18,044 nucleotides of DNA from SH-MAG3 sp035461245 (GCA_035461245.1 DATHVP010000098.1:1-18044); one strand, 5' to 3'; counted from the first letter of the stretch, positions 7,603-15,444 are shown. Notes: a model not told the origin generated them from the letters alone. Numbers and translations: made by a program.

Positions 7603-8196
7603 CTATGGTCCATGGGGCGGTCGGAGCAGACGCCGCGCCCTGAACCCGTCCGCCCAGCGGTCGAGCCGCCGCCCGAGCCCCGGCGCCAGGAAGTGCGCCG
7701 CTGGCGCCCATACCGTCTCGACATCCGCATGGAACGGCGCCCAGGCCAGGTCAGGCCGCAGGTGGAGGTGCCGGGCATGGTCCAGCCGCTCGGCAATGGC
7801 GATGACGGCCGAATCCCGCGGCGCGGAAACCAGGTCCTCAAGCGTCGTGCCCCGGGCGGCGTTCGGTGCCGCCGACGCGATCCCGCGGGCTGCACCGCCC
7901 GCCACCCGTTCCAACTCGTCCAGCGGCGCGCGGAGCGCCGTGTCGAGGCTCTCGATGAACGCCGCCGCCGCCAGGGCCGCCGCGTCGCGGCACGTCGTGT
8001 CGGACAGCAGGATCAGCACGGTACGGGCGGGGTGCAGCAACCGAGGGTCATGATCATCCTCGATGAGCGGGTCCCGGACGGCCAGCACAGCGCCGACGGC
8101 GTCGCGGACGACCAGCGCGGCCTCGGTGCCCAGGCTATGCGCCGCCTCCAGGGTCACGCGTTCGACCATGGCGGCCGCCCGGTGCCGCAGCGTCAT
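7603..8196 (-). CDS. Degenerate RelA/SpoT-type HD-domain-like protein
   Basis: A 197-residue, Ala/Leu/Arg-rich helical protein. Two stretches resemble the HD hydrolase domain of RelA/SpoT proteins: AIAERLDHARHL (133-144), the place of the usual 'KLADRLHNMRTL', followed by HADVETVWAPAAHFLAPGLG (156-175), the place of 'ET..iYAPLA.rLGl'. An HP pair (55-56) sits where the early metal-binding histidine would be, but the diagnostic His-Asp pair is replaced by AFIES (79-83). If the relationship is right, the hydrolase is probably inactive or altered. No synthetase or TGS domain follows. The ATG overlaps the adenosyltransferase stop (TAATG), so the two are translationally coupled and this gene is last in the run. 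Coding status is fairly sure; the family call is tentative. Confidence 0.7.
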   Translation of the reverse strand: MTLRHRAAAMVERVTLEAAHSLGTEAALVVRDAVGAVLAVRDPLIEDDHDPRLLHPARTVLILLSDTTCRDAAALAAAAFIESLDTALRAPLDELERVAGGAARGIASAAPNAARGTTLEDLVSAPRDSAVIAIAERLDHARHLHLRPDLAWAPFHADVETVWAPAAHFLAPGLGRRLDRWADGFRARRLLRPPHGP

Positions 8197-8759
8197 TACG
8201 GCCGGCCGGGCTGCCAGGGCACGTCGTTCACGCCGGCGACCTGGTTCTCGCGCCGCGCCAGCACGAACAGCAGGTCGGAGAGACGGTTGAGGTACACGAC
8301 GATGGACGGTGCGACGTCGTCGTGTGCCGCCAGTTCGGTAACGCGCCGTTCCGCCCGCCGGCAGACCGTGCGGGCTACGTGAAGGGCAGCAGCGCCGGCT
8401 GAGCCGCCGGGCAGGATGAACGAGCGCAGTTCCGGCAGCCCATCCTCCGCCGCGTCGATCCAGGCCTCCAGGTCGGGGATGCGGGTGTCGGGCAGAGGCG
8501 GAAGCTGTGGCGGCGTGCGCCCCTCAGGCACTTCCGTGGCCAGGTGCGCGCCCAGGGCGAACAGGTCCGCCTGTACGTCAAGCAGCCGCCGGGCCGTCGC
8601 TTCGTCCGCCAGGGACAGCCGTGCCCAGCCGAGGACGGCGTTCAGCTCGTCCACCGCCCCGTATGCCTCCACCCGGGGGTGTGACTTGCGGACGCGCACG
8701 CCGCCGAAAAGCGCCGTCTCGCCCGCATCGCCGGTCTTCGTATAGATGCGCTGTACCAT
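8196..8759 (-). CDS. pduO: PduO-type ATP:cob(I)alamin adenosyltransferase
   Basis: A 187-residue PduO/MMAB-type enzyme that moves the adenosyl group of ATP to cob(I)alamin, making coenzyme B12. Family motifs are complete: the ATP-binding loop YTKTGDAGETALFGG (6-20) with RVEAYGAVDELNA (29-41), SFILPGGSAGAAALHVARTV (113-132) leading into CRRAERR, and YLNRLSDLLFVLAR (156-169). The frame stays open further upstream inside the S66 gene, but ATG 8759 is the start: it has GGAG seven bases before it and gives the standard family length. It overlaps the S66 stop by one base (TGATG), and its own TAA overlaps the next ATG. No B12 riboswitch, B12-dependent mutase or corrin-synthesis gene is visible, so the user of the cofactor lies elsewhere. 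Confidence 0.95.
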   Translation of the reverse strand: MVQRIYTKTGDAGETALFGGVRVRKSHPRVEAYGAVDELNAVLGWARLSLADEATARRLLDVQADLFALGAHLATEVPEGRTPPQLPPLPDTRIPDLEAWIDAAEDGLPELRSFILPGGSAGAAALHVARTVCRRAERRVTELAAHDDVAPSIVVYLNRLSDLLFVLARRENQVAGVNDVPWQPGRP

Positions 8760-9676
8760 CAGGACACTCCGGGTTCCAGCAGTGACAGGGTGCCGGCGTC
8801 GGCAGCCAGCCGGCCGCGCACGCCCAGGGGCAGCGTCCAGTTGTCCGGCTCGTGGCCGAACGGCAGGTCGGCCAGCACCGGCACGCCCAGCGGCGCCGTG
8901 AGTTCCGCCAGCAGGTCCATGACGCCCTCGCCGCAGTCGGTGAACCGGCCGAACGCCACGCCGGCCACACCGTCCAGCGCGCCGCTCAGCGCCAGCTGCG
9001 TCCATGCCCGGTCCAGCCGGTACGCCGTCTCGCCCACATCCTCGACGAACAGGATGCGGCCGTCCGTGCCTAACGCCGCCGGCGTGCCCGCCATGGCCGC
9101 CAGCAATGCCAGGTTGCCGCCAATGAGGGTGCCCTCCGCCGTGCCGCCGTGCAGCACCCGCGCCGGCCGGTCCGCCGGCACCGGCAACAGCCCTGCCGGT
9201 TCCGCCCGGAACAGGACCCGGTGCAGGCACGTTTCCGTCAGTTCGGTGACATCGCTGCCGGCGTTGGGGCCGTGGTACGAGACCACGCCCCGGGCATGCA
9301 GCGCCAGGTGCAGTGCCGTGTTGTCGCTGAAGCCGATGAACGCCTTCGGCGCCGCGGCCACCCCCGACAGGTCCAGGCGCGCGAGTACCCGCATGGTGCC
9401 GTAGCCGCCGCGCAGCGCCCAGACCGCGTCCACGTCCGGATCGTCGAAGGCCGCCTGCAGGTCAGCCAGCCGCGCGTCGTCCGGCGCGGCCAGGTACGTG
9501 CCGTGGCGACCCCGGGCCGCGGGCGCCAGGCGCACGTCCAGGCCGAGGCCCGCGCAGCGGTGCAGGGCCACCTCGATGCGGTCCTCCGCAACCGGGCCCG
9601 CCGGCGCCACCAGCGCGACGCGGCTGCCTGCGGCCAGACGGTGCGGGCGACGGTGCGGCTGCTGGGCGTGTCCCGT
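8759..9676 (-). CDS. Peptidase S66 (LD-carboxypeptidase, LdcA-like)
   Basis: A serine peptidase of the S66 family, which in E. coli removes the terminal D-alanine from murein tetrapeptides during cell-wall recycling; microcin-immunity (MccF) proteins share the fold. Visible: VALVAPAGP strand 1, ALRGGYGTMRVL, nucleophile Ser117 in IGFSDNTALH, Glu212 in FVEDVGE and His275 in PFGHEPDNW. These positions lie close to Ser115, Glu217 and His285 of the well-studied LdcA enzymes. The first canonical start, GTG 9610, would remove most of strand 1. The frame is open upstream, and ACG 9676 sits exactly on the stop of the lipoprotein gene (TGACG), mirroring the TGATG and TAATG junctions that follow, with GGGAA nine bases before it. 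I therefore start there (305 aa). There is no signal peptide, so it acts in the cytosol. Confidence 0.9.
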   Translation of the reverse strand, partial: TGHAQQPHRRPHRLAAGSRVALVAPAGPVAEDRIEVALHRCAGLGLDVRLAPAARGRHGTYLAAPDDARLADLQAAFDDPDVDAVWALRGGYGTMRVLARLDLSGVAAAPKAFIGFSDNTALHLALHARGVVSYHGPNAGSDVTELTETCLHRVLFRAEPAGLLPVPADRPARVLHGGTAEGTLIGGNLALLAAMAGTPAALGTDGRILFVEDVGETAYRLDRAWTQLALSGALDGVAGVAFGRFTDCGEGVMDLLAELTAPLGVPVLADLPFGHEPDNWTLPLGVRGRLAADAGTLSLLEPGVS

Positions 9677-10110
9677 CAGTTCACGTTCCCGGTTGGCGTG
9701 GTATCCGGACGGAACGGCTGCCAGTAGCCCTCGAAGACGGGGACGTAGAGGGCGCCGTTGCTGTCATCCGGGCGGGCGTAGTATTCGACGCCATGGTAAT
9801 CGCCGAGAGGCTGCATCTCGGGGACGTCCGCCCGGACCGGCATGCCCGTCGCCCGGTAGGACCGGCCGTCGTGGAGGAGCGGCTCGCCCCGGGCGTACCA
9901 GTCGTGCCGGGTCAGTGAGTAGTAGATCCGGTTCGACGGCAGTGTCTCGCGGGGTCCGTCGCCCACATACACCGCCGTGTCCGCCGTCACCGTCTGCGCG
10001 GCTTCCGCCGCGAGTTCCGCCACCTGCTCGGACTCGCCGTCGGCTCTGCTGCAGCCCGCTGCGGTAAGCAGGGCAGCGATCACGGCCCAGGTAAGATCTC
10101 TTCTGCTCAT
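9676..10110 (-). CDS. Predicted lipoprotein of unknown function
   Basis: A 144-residue exported protein. MSRRDLTWAVIAALLTAAGC is a type II signal peptide: Arg pair at 3-4, hydrophobic core, and Cys20 after Ala-Ala-Gly. The mature part starts with an acidic, Ala-rich linker, then a compact Tyr- and Asp-rich domain (about 50-140) with motifs SNRIYYSLTRHDWYARGEPL, YHGVEYYARPDD and YVPVFEGYWQPF that I cannot place in a family. The open frame extends 56 codons further upstream, but ATG 10110 is chosen because it gives the signal peptide and has AGGG shortly before it. It is first in a minus-strand run with S66, PduO and the HD-like gene, and is divergent from the zinc-ribbon gene. A role at the cell envelope is the safe inference. 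Confidence 0.85.
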   Translation of the reverse strand: MSRRDLTWAVIAALLTAAGCSRADGESEQVAELAAEAAQTVTADTAVYVGDGPRETLPSNRIYYSLTRHDWYARGEPLLHDGRSYRATGMPVRADVPEMQPLGDYHGVEYYARPDDSNGALYVPVFEGYWQPFRPDTTPTGNVN

Positions 10111-10205
10111 GACACCCTGTCGTTGCAACGCATGTGCCGTATGCTGCCACTCCCGCGCCGCCGGGGCAACCGCCTCTCCGCATCGCGCCCATGGCGGAAA
10201 CGGGC

Positions 10206-10211
10206 TATAGT
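10206..10211 (+). promoter_or_regulatory. Candidate -10 box for the zinc-ribbon/aminotransferase pair
   Basis: TATAGT at 10206-10211 matches the -10 consensus at five of six positions and lies 29 bases before the ATG at 10241, inside the 130-bp divergent gap. No convincing -35 box is found 16-18 bp upstream, so activator dependence is possible. A matching promoter for the divergent lipoprotein gene must lie in the same gap, but I cannot pick it out. Confidence 0.35.
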
Positions 10212-10240
10212 GTCCAGTCCCTGCAACCACGGAGCGTCCC

Positions 10241-10615
10241 ATGACACCTCTAGACCCCGGCTCCGCCGCCGAAGCCAATCGTCTTTACTGGGAGACCGAA
10301 GACTCCGTCGCCGAGATCGCCGACCGCATGGAGATCTCCCGGCGCGCCCTCTACGAGGCCGTCGAGCCGCTGCCCACCGGCGCAGACTGCCCCACGTGCG
10401 GCGGGCCCCTCGTCTTCGAGAACCGATCCGCCCGCACTGCCGGCGACACCACGTGTGTCGTGTGTGCGGAGACCGGCGCAACGGATTCCGACCTGCCCGT
10501 GGACCCCGTGCAGCCGGTTGACGACGACGAGCGGGTACTCCTCATCGGCGGTGCTGCCGTCGCAGGCGCCGCCGTCGGCGCGCTGCTCACGTTCGTGCTG
10601 GTGCCACGGCGGTGA
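10241..10615 (+). CDS. HTH and zinc-ribbon protein with C-terminal membrane helix
   Basis: A 124-residue protein with three parts: an HTH-like segment (AEANRLYWETEDSVAEIADR to about residue 42, with EISRRALYEAV as likely recognition helix), a zinc ribbon with CPTC (50-53) and CVVC (72-75), then an Asp-rich linker and one hydrophobic helix at the very end (about 99-121) followed by PRR. This makes it a probable tail-anchored, DNA-binding or regulatory protein at the inner face of the membrane. GGAG lies six bases before the ATG. The stop overlaps the GTG start of the aminotransferase gene (GTGA), so the two are co-translated. I know no characterised protein with this layout; function is not assigned. 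An alternative is that the HTH is a protein-interaction module rather than a DNA reader. Confidence 0.82.
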   Translation: MTPLDPGSAAEANRLYWETEDSVAEIADRMEISRRALYEAVEPLPTGADCPTCGGPLVFENRSARTAGDTTCVVCAETGATDSDLPVDPVQPVDDDERVLLIGGAAVAGAAVGALLTFVLVPRR

Positions 10616-11928
10616 CCGCCGGCCTCGCCGGCGACGAACTGCCTCGTGTGGCCGATCCGGTCCCCGGCCCCGCGTCTGTTGCGCTCGCAGCGCGGCTGGC
10701 CAGGGTCGAGTCGCCGAACGTCACCCGCCTCGATGCGCCGCCCATCTTCTGGACGGAGGCCCGCGGCGCCTGCGTGCGTGATGCCGACGACAACATCTAC
10801 GTTGACCTGACGGCGGGGTTCGGTGTCGCCAACGCAGGCCACGCGAATGCTGATGTCGCAGCCGCCATCGGTCGCCAGGCCGCGCGCCTGGCCCACGGCC
10901 TCGGCGATGTCTACCCGCCCGAGCCGAAGGTCCGCCTGCTCGAGCGGCTGGCCGCCATCGCGCCCGGCGAACTGCAGGTCAGCATCCTCGCCGGGTCCGG
11001 GGCCGAAGCCGTGGAGGCCGCTCTCAAGACTGCCGCCATCCGGACCGGGCGTTCCGGCGTCGTCGCCTTCGAGGGCGCCTACCACGGCCTGACCTACGGC
11101 GCCCTGGCGACGACATGGCGCTCAGATTTCCGCGCGCCCTTCGCCGCGCAGATCTTCGACGGCGTCCGCTTCGCACCCTGGCCTGCCGTGGACGACGACG
11201 TGATCCCCGCACTCGATGCCGTGCGGCGCATCGTCCGGGAGGCGGAGTCCTCGCCACACCCCATCGGCGCCATCATCGCGGAACCCATCCTCGGCCGCGG
11301 CGGCATCGTGCCACCGGGCGACGGGTTCCTTGCCGGGCTCCGGGACCTGGCCGACGGCGCCGGGACGCTCCTCATCTTCGACGAGGTCTATACCGGCTGT
11401 GGCCGGACCGGACGCTGGTTCGCATGCGAACACGCCGGCGTGGTGCCGGACGTCCTCGTTGCGGGCAAGGCACTCACCGGCAGCATCGGCATGGGCGCCG
11501 CCATCGGCACGCCTGATGCCATGAGCGGCTGGCCGCCATCCGGCGGCGAGGCCATCCACACGAGCACGTTCCTGGGCAACCCCATCGCCTGCGAGGCCGC
11601 CCTCGCCCAGCTCGCCGCCGTGGAGTCCGGCGGCCTGCTGGCCCGGGCGACGGCGCTGGGGGAGCGCATCGCCGATGCCGCCGCCGGCTGGGCAGGTCTG
11701 GGAGCCGGCCCTGCCCGGGGCGTCGGCCTGGTCCGGGGCGTGCCTGTCCCTGGCGCCGGGCGCGCACTTCGCGTCGCCGACCAGTGCCTCACCGCAGGCG
11801 TGCTGGTGCTGGCGGAGGGGCCCATGGCAGACGTGCTGGCCATCACGCCGCCCGCCGTCATCACCGAGGCCCAGCTCGATACCGCGCTCGACGTACTCGA
11901 GACAGCCCTCCGGAACAGCAGGGCGTGA
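10612..11928 (+). CDS. Class III PLP-dependent aminotransferase (GabT/ArgD-like)
   Basis: A 438-residue fold-type I aminotransferase. Features: YVDLTAGFGVANAGHANADV near residues 63-82, the phosphate-binding GSGAEAVEAALKTA, AYHGLTYGA, LIFDEVYTGCGRTG with PLP-contacting Asp257, the Schiff-base lysine Lys286 in LVAGKALTGS, and TSTFLGNPIACEAAL. The substrate cannot be fixed from sequence: 4-aminobutyrate, ornithine and other omega-amino acids are all possible. It looks closer to GabT-like 'aspartate aminotransferase family' proteins than to ArgD, since no arginine-biosynthesis genes are near. GTG 10612 overlaps the zinc-ribbon gene stop by four bases, which sets the start and indicates coupled expression. 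Confidence 0.92.
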   Translation: MTAGLAGDELPRVADPVPGPASVALAARLARVESPNVTRLDAPPIFWTEARGACVRDADDNIYVDLTAGFGVANAGHANADVAAAIGRQAARLAHGLGDVYPPEPKVRLLERLAAIAPGELQVSILAGSGAEAVEAALKTAAIRTGRSGVVAFEGAYHGLTYGALATTWRSDFRAPFAAQIFDGVRFAPWPAVDDDVIPALDAVRRIVREAESSPHPIGAIIAEPILGRGGIVPPGDGFLAGLRDLADGAGTLLIFDEVYTGCGRTGRWFACEHAGVVPDVLVAGKALTGSIGMGAAIGTPDAMSGWPPSGGEAIHTSTFLGNPIACEAALAQLAAVESGGLLARATALGERIADAAAGWAGLGAGPARGVGLVRGVPVPGAGRALRVADQCLTAGVLVLAEGPMADVLAITPPAVITEAQLDTALDVLETALRNSRA

Positions 11929-12040
11929 CGGGATCCGACCGGGACGCACCCTGCCGGATGCCACGCCCGCGGGTTACATTTCACGGTTTCGCGGCTGCAG
12001 CACCGTCGCACCGAGACTCGCCAGCCATGGAACCGTTGCA

Positions 12041-13051
12041 TTGGCGCCTGCCCGGAAACAGCTTGGAAACGCGACATCGCCTGTCGTGCTGCTGACGGGG
12101 GCTACCGGCTTTGTCGGCCGCCACGCCACCGACGCCTTTCGCGCGGCCGGCCTGCAGGTCCGTGCGCTGGTCCGGTCGCCGGACCGGGCAGGCCACCTCC
12201 TGGATGCGGGCTTCGAACTGGTGCCGGGCAGCCTCGAGGACGGCGACCGCCTCGCCGAGGCATGTCGCGGCGTGGATGTGGTAGTGCACATGGCAGCGCT
12301 GACCCACGCCCGGACCGAACGGGATTATGAGCGGGTAAACGTTGCGGGCACACAGCTCCTGCTGGATGCCGCCCTGGCCGCCGGCGCCAGCAGGTTCGTG
12401 CTCCTGAGTTCACTGGCCGCGGCGGGCCCGACGGCCAGGGCCGGCGGGATCAGTGCGCAGGACGAGCCGCGGCCGCTTACTGCCTACGGGCGAAGCAAGC
12501 TCGCCGCCGAACGCGTAGTTATGGAGGCGGCGGACCGGATCGAGGCGGTGATCCTCCGGGCGCCGGCCGTCTACGGACCGTGGGACACGGACCTGTTCCA
12601 CTTTTTTCGTATCGCGAAGTTCGGGCTGGTGCCGGTGCCGACAGGGCCGGAGCGACGGATGCAGCTGGTCCACGCCGCCGATCTGGCGGCTGCACTGGTC
12701 CGGGCCGCACTGGCCCCCGGCGCAGGCGGCGTGTACCACATCGCCGAGCCGGTGGCGTACGCGTGGGAGGATGTAGGACGCAGGGTCGGCGCGGCCGTGG
12801 GCCGTAGTGTACGACGCCTGCCGGTGCCCGCGGCGCTGCTGACAGGGTTGGCGGCGACCTCGGAAACCGCTGCCGCCGCCGTGGGGCGCAGTTCTATCTT
12901 CAACCGGGACAAGGCCCGGGAGATGCTTGCGCCCGGATGGCTGTGCGAGACGGATGCAGCGCGGGCGGAACTGGGATTCGAGACGCGGATCCCACTGGAC
13001 GAGGGGTTACGCGCCACTGCTCGCTGGTATCGTGACAATGGCTGGCTGTAG
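12041..13051 (+). CDS. NAD(P)-dependent extended SDR, likely 3-ketosphinganine reductase (CerR-like)
   Basis: An extended short-chain dehydrogenase of the NAD-epimerase type. Seen: nucleotide-binding TGATGFVG (21-28), MAALTH, catalytic Ser123/Ser124 in LLSSLAAAG, and Tyr149/Lys153 in AYGRSKLAAERV, followed by ILRAPAVYGP. The neighbouring serine palmitoyltransferase gene suggests the substrate: in Caulobacter the ketosphinganine reductase CerR is this kind of atypical extended SDR rather than a classical KDSR. That assignment is inferred from context; a sugar epimerase or 3-beta-HSD-like sterol enzyme is the alternative. The start is uncertain. The frame is open far back into the aminotransferase gene; TTG 12041, with GGAA eight bases before it, keeps the first strand, while GTG 12086 would truncate it. 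The gene opens a five-gene plus-strand run. Confidence 0.85.
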   Translation: MAPARKQLGNATSPVVLLTGATGFVGRHATDAFRAAGLQVRALVRSPDRAGHLLDAGFELVPGSLEDGDRLAEACRGVDVVVHMAALTHARTERDYERVNVAGTQLLLDAALAAGASRFVLLSSLAAAGPTARAGGISAQDEPRPLTAYGRSKLAAERVVMEAADRIEAVILRAPAVYGPWDTDLFHFFRIAKFGLVPVPTGPERRMQLVHAADLAAALVRAALAPGAGGVYHIAEPVAYAWEDVGRRVGAAVGRSVRRLPVPAALLTGLAATSETAAAAVGRSSIFNRDKAREMLAPGWLCETDAARAELGFETRIPLDEGLRATARWYRDNGWL

Positions 13052-13090
13052 GTACTCAGCGGGGGCGGCGCAATGCCCACTGGAGAGCGG

Positions 13091-14272
13091 ATGAGTCTGT
13101 TCGAGAAATGTTACCGGTTCACGAAGGCCCGGGAGGTGCAGGCCGCCGGTTTCTACCCGTATTTCGTGCCCATCGAAGCGTCGTACGACACCGAGGTCGT
13201 CATCCACGGCGAGCGGAAGGTGATGGTCGGTTCCAACAACTACCTGGGACTGACGCATCACCCGAAGGTGCTTGAAGCGGCGCAGGCGGCGTTGCACCGG
13301 TATGGCAGCGGCTGCACCGGCAGCCGCTTCCTGAACGGCACGCTGGACCTGCATGAACAGCTCGAGGAGCGCCTGGCGAAGTTCGTGGGCCAGGAGTCGG
13401 CGCTGGTGTTCAGCACCGGCTTCCAGACAAACCTCGGCGTGATCTCTTCCCTCGTGGGCCGCGACGACCACCTCTTCTCCGACAAGCTGAATCACGCCAG
13501 CATCGTGGACGGCGCGCGCCTCGCCTTCGGCACGGTGCACCGTTTCCCCCATGGCGACCTGCGAGCGCTGGAGAAGGAGCTGGCGCGCACGCCGTCGGAG
13601 GCCGGGAAGCTCATCGTCACCGACGGTATCTTCTCCATGGAGGGCACCATCGTGGACCTGCCCGGCGTCATGGCGCTGGCCGAGTTCTACGGCGCGGAGG
13701 TGCTCGTGGATGACGCCCACTCGTTCGGTGTGCTCGGCGAGTTCGGCGGCGGCACGGCGCAGCACTTCCACCTGGAAGACCGTGTTTCGCTGGTAATGGC
13801 CACGTTCTCGAAGTCGCTGGCGTCCATCGGCGGCGTGGTGGCCGGGCCCGAGGATGTCATTCATTACCTGAAGCATCATGCCCGCGCGCTCATCTTCAGC
13901 GCCAGCAACCCGCCCGCCTCGGTGGCCGCGTCCCTGGCGGCACTCGACATCATCGAGCAGGAGCCGGAGCGCCGGGAGATGTTGTGGCGCAACACCCGCC
14001 GCATGCAGGACGGCCTGCGCAACCTCGGCTACGACATCGGTCGCAGCGAGACGCCCATCATCCCCGTGCAGGTCGGCGATCTCGACCAGATGTTCGTGTT
14101 CTGGAAGCAGCTCTTCGACGGCGGCATCTTCACGAACCCCGTGACGCCGCCCGCTGTGCCCGAGAACTCGTGCCGGCTCCGCATCTCGCTCATGGCCACG
14201 CACACTGACGATCAGATAGACTTCGTGCTGGACGCGTTCGCCAGTATCGGCCGGCGCATGGCCGTGATATGA
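13091..14272 (+). CDS. spt: Serine palmitoyltransferase-like alpha-oxoamine synthase
   Basis: A 393-residue PLP enzyme of the alpha-oxoamine synthase family, which condenses an amino acid with an acyl thioester. Key residues: His135 in KLNHASIVDG, Asp208 and His210 in VDDAHSFG, and the PLP lysine Lys241 in TFSKSLASIGG. It looks most like bacterial serine palmitoyltransferase: the N-terminal GFYPYFVPIEASYDTEV, VMVGSNNYLGLTHHP and GSGCTGSRFLNGTLDLHEQL match the SPT pattern better than BioF, HemA or KBL, and no biotin, haem or threonine genes are near. The product would be 3-ketosphinganine. ATG 13091 is preferred over ATG 13073 because GGAG lies five bases before it, and MSLFEKCYRF is then the true N-terminus. 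The stop overlaps the next ATG (ATGA). Confidence 0.92.
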   Translation: MSLFEKCYRFTKAREVQAAGFYPYFVPIEASYDTEVVIHGERKVMVGSNNYLGLTHHPKVLEAAQAALHRYGSGCTGSRFLNGTLDLHEQLEERLAKFVGQESALVFSTGFQTNLGVISSLVGRDDHLFSDKLNHASIVDGARLAFGTVHRFPHGDLRALEKELARTPSEAGKLIVTDGIFSMEGTIVDLPGVMALAEFYGAEVLVDDAHSFGVLGEFGGGTAQHFHLEDRVSLVMATFSKSLASIGGVVAGPEDVIHYLKHHARALIFSASNPPASVAASLAALDIIEQEPERREMLWRNTRRMQDGLRNLGYDIGRSETPIIPVQVGDLDQMFVFWKQLFDGGIFTNPVTPPAVPENSCRLRISLMATHTDDQIDFVLDAFASIGRRMAVI

Positions 14273-15444
14273 GCGACGGCATCAGCGTGTCGCCTGTGTC
14301 GGGGCGCGCCGAGCTGGAAACATTCCTCCGGCTGCCCTGGCAGGTCTACGACGGGGACCCGCACTGGGTGCCGCCGCTGCTGTCTGACGTGCGCGCCGCA
14401 TTGGACCCCGCGAAGCACCCGTTCCACCGGCACGCCGAGGTGCAGCTCTTCCTCGCCCGGCGGGCTGACGGCAACGGGACCGGTGGCGCGGGCAGCGGCA
14501 ACCGTTCCGGCGGCGCACCCGTCGGACGCATTGCGGCTGTGGTGAACCGCGCCCACAACGAGTTCCACGACGATGCCCTGGGTTTTGTCGGGCTGTTCGA
14601 GAGCGTGGATGACCAGGCTGTTGCCGACGCGCTGTTCCATGCGGCCGAGGGCTGGCTGCTCGAACGGGGCATGGACAGTGTGCGCGGTCCCATGAACCTG
14701 TCCACCAATGAGGAAATCTGTTCACCTGGTGTCCTGGTGGACGGATGGCACCGTCCGCCCGTCATCATGATGGCGCATACGCCGCCGTACTACGCGCGCC
14801 TCTTCGAGGGTGCGGGCTACCGCAGGGCGAAGGACCTGCACGCCTTCTGGATCGAAGGCCACGAGGCGCCGCCACGCCTGAAGCGGGCGTACGACCGGCT
14901 GACACGGGACGGCAGTGTTCGGATCCGGCCGCTGGACATGAAACGGTTCCATGACGAAGTCGCCCTCATCCAGGACATCTACAACAGCGCGTGGGAGCGG
15001 AACTGGGGATTCGTGCCCATGAACCCCGCCGAGATCGAGCATATGGCGGCGCAGTTGAAGCCGGTGGTCAACCCGAAGCTATGCGCGATTGCCGAGGTGG
15101 ACGGTGCGCCTGCGGGCTTCGCGCTCGGATTGCCGGACTACAACATGGCGTTACGCCATGTGAACGGCCGGCTGTTCCCGTTCGGCCTGTTCAAGCTGCT
15201 CTGGTACCGGCGCCGCATAGACACCGCGCGTACTATCACGCTCGGCCTGAAGCCCGGCTACCGCAACCGCGGTCTCGATGCCGCCATGATCACCCACATC
15301 TACATCGAGGGAAACCGTTCCGGGGTGTGGCGGAGTGAATGCTCGTGGATTCTGGAAGACAACTGGGACATGCGCCGCGGCCTCGAGCGCATGGGCGCCG
15401 TCGCGGACAAGACGTACCGCATCTTCGACAAGCCGCTGACGTGA
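14269..15444 (+). CDS. GNAT-fold N-acyltransferase-like protein, candidate bacterial ceramide synthase
   Basis: A 391-residue protein of a widespread GNAT-superfamily group marked by PWQVYDGDPHWVPPLLSDVR (23-42), HAEVQLFLARR, GRIAAVVNRAHNEFH (87-101), RGPMNLSTNEEICSPGVLVDG and PPVIMMAHTPPYYARLFEGA. The C-terminal half carries a second GNAT-like stretch (TITLGLKPGYRNRGLDAAMI, where the acyl-CoA or acyl-ACP pyrophosphate loop would lie, then SWILEDNWDMRRGLERMGA). In Caulobacter the ceramide synthase bCerS, which N-acylates the sphingoid base, is a GNAT-superfamily protein encoded near spt; here the gene overlaps the SPT-like gene by four bases. Substrate is thus inferred from context. Oddity: residues 66-84 are a Gly/Asn/Ser-rich insert between two core strands, probably a surface loop. 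The stop overlaps the following GTG. Confidence 0.85.
   Translation: MSDGISVSPVSGRAELETFLRLPWQVYDGDPHWVPPLLSDVRAALDPAKHPFHRHAEVQLFLARRADGNGTGGAGSGNRSGGAPVGRIAAVVNRAHNEFHDDALGFVGLFESVDDQAVADALFHAAEGWLLERGMDSVRGPMNLSTNEEICSPGVLVDGWHRPPVIMMAHTPPYYARLFEGAGYRRAKDLHAFWIEGHEAPPRLKRAYDRLTRDGSVRIRPLDMKRFHDEVALIQDIYNSAWERNWGFVPMNPAEIEHMAAQLKPVVNPKLCAIAEVDGAPAGFALGLPDYNMALRHVNGRLFPFGLFKLLWYRRRIDTARTITLGLKPGYRNRGLDAAMITHIYIEGNRSGVWRSECSWILEDNWDMRRGLERMGAVADKTYRIFDKPLT

Noticed and set aside
8760..9230. N-terminal extension of the adenosyltransferase frame
   Set aside because: It lies wholly inside the S66 gene in another frame and is Gly/Ala/Arg-rich shadow; ATG 8759 with GGAG gives the normal family length.
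11675..12040. N-terminal extension of the SDR frame into the aminotransferase gene
   Set aside because: The extension is Ser/Pro/Arg-rich and overlaps a certain coding region; the Rossmann fold begins near 12083.
13091..14272. Biotin (BioF) or threonine (KBL) enzyme
   Set aside because: The N-terminal motif and the neighbours fit SPT better, and no biotin or threonine-degradation genes are present.
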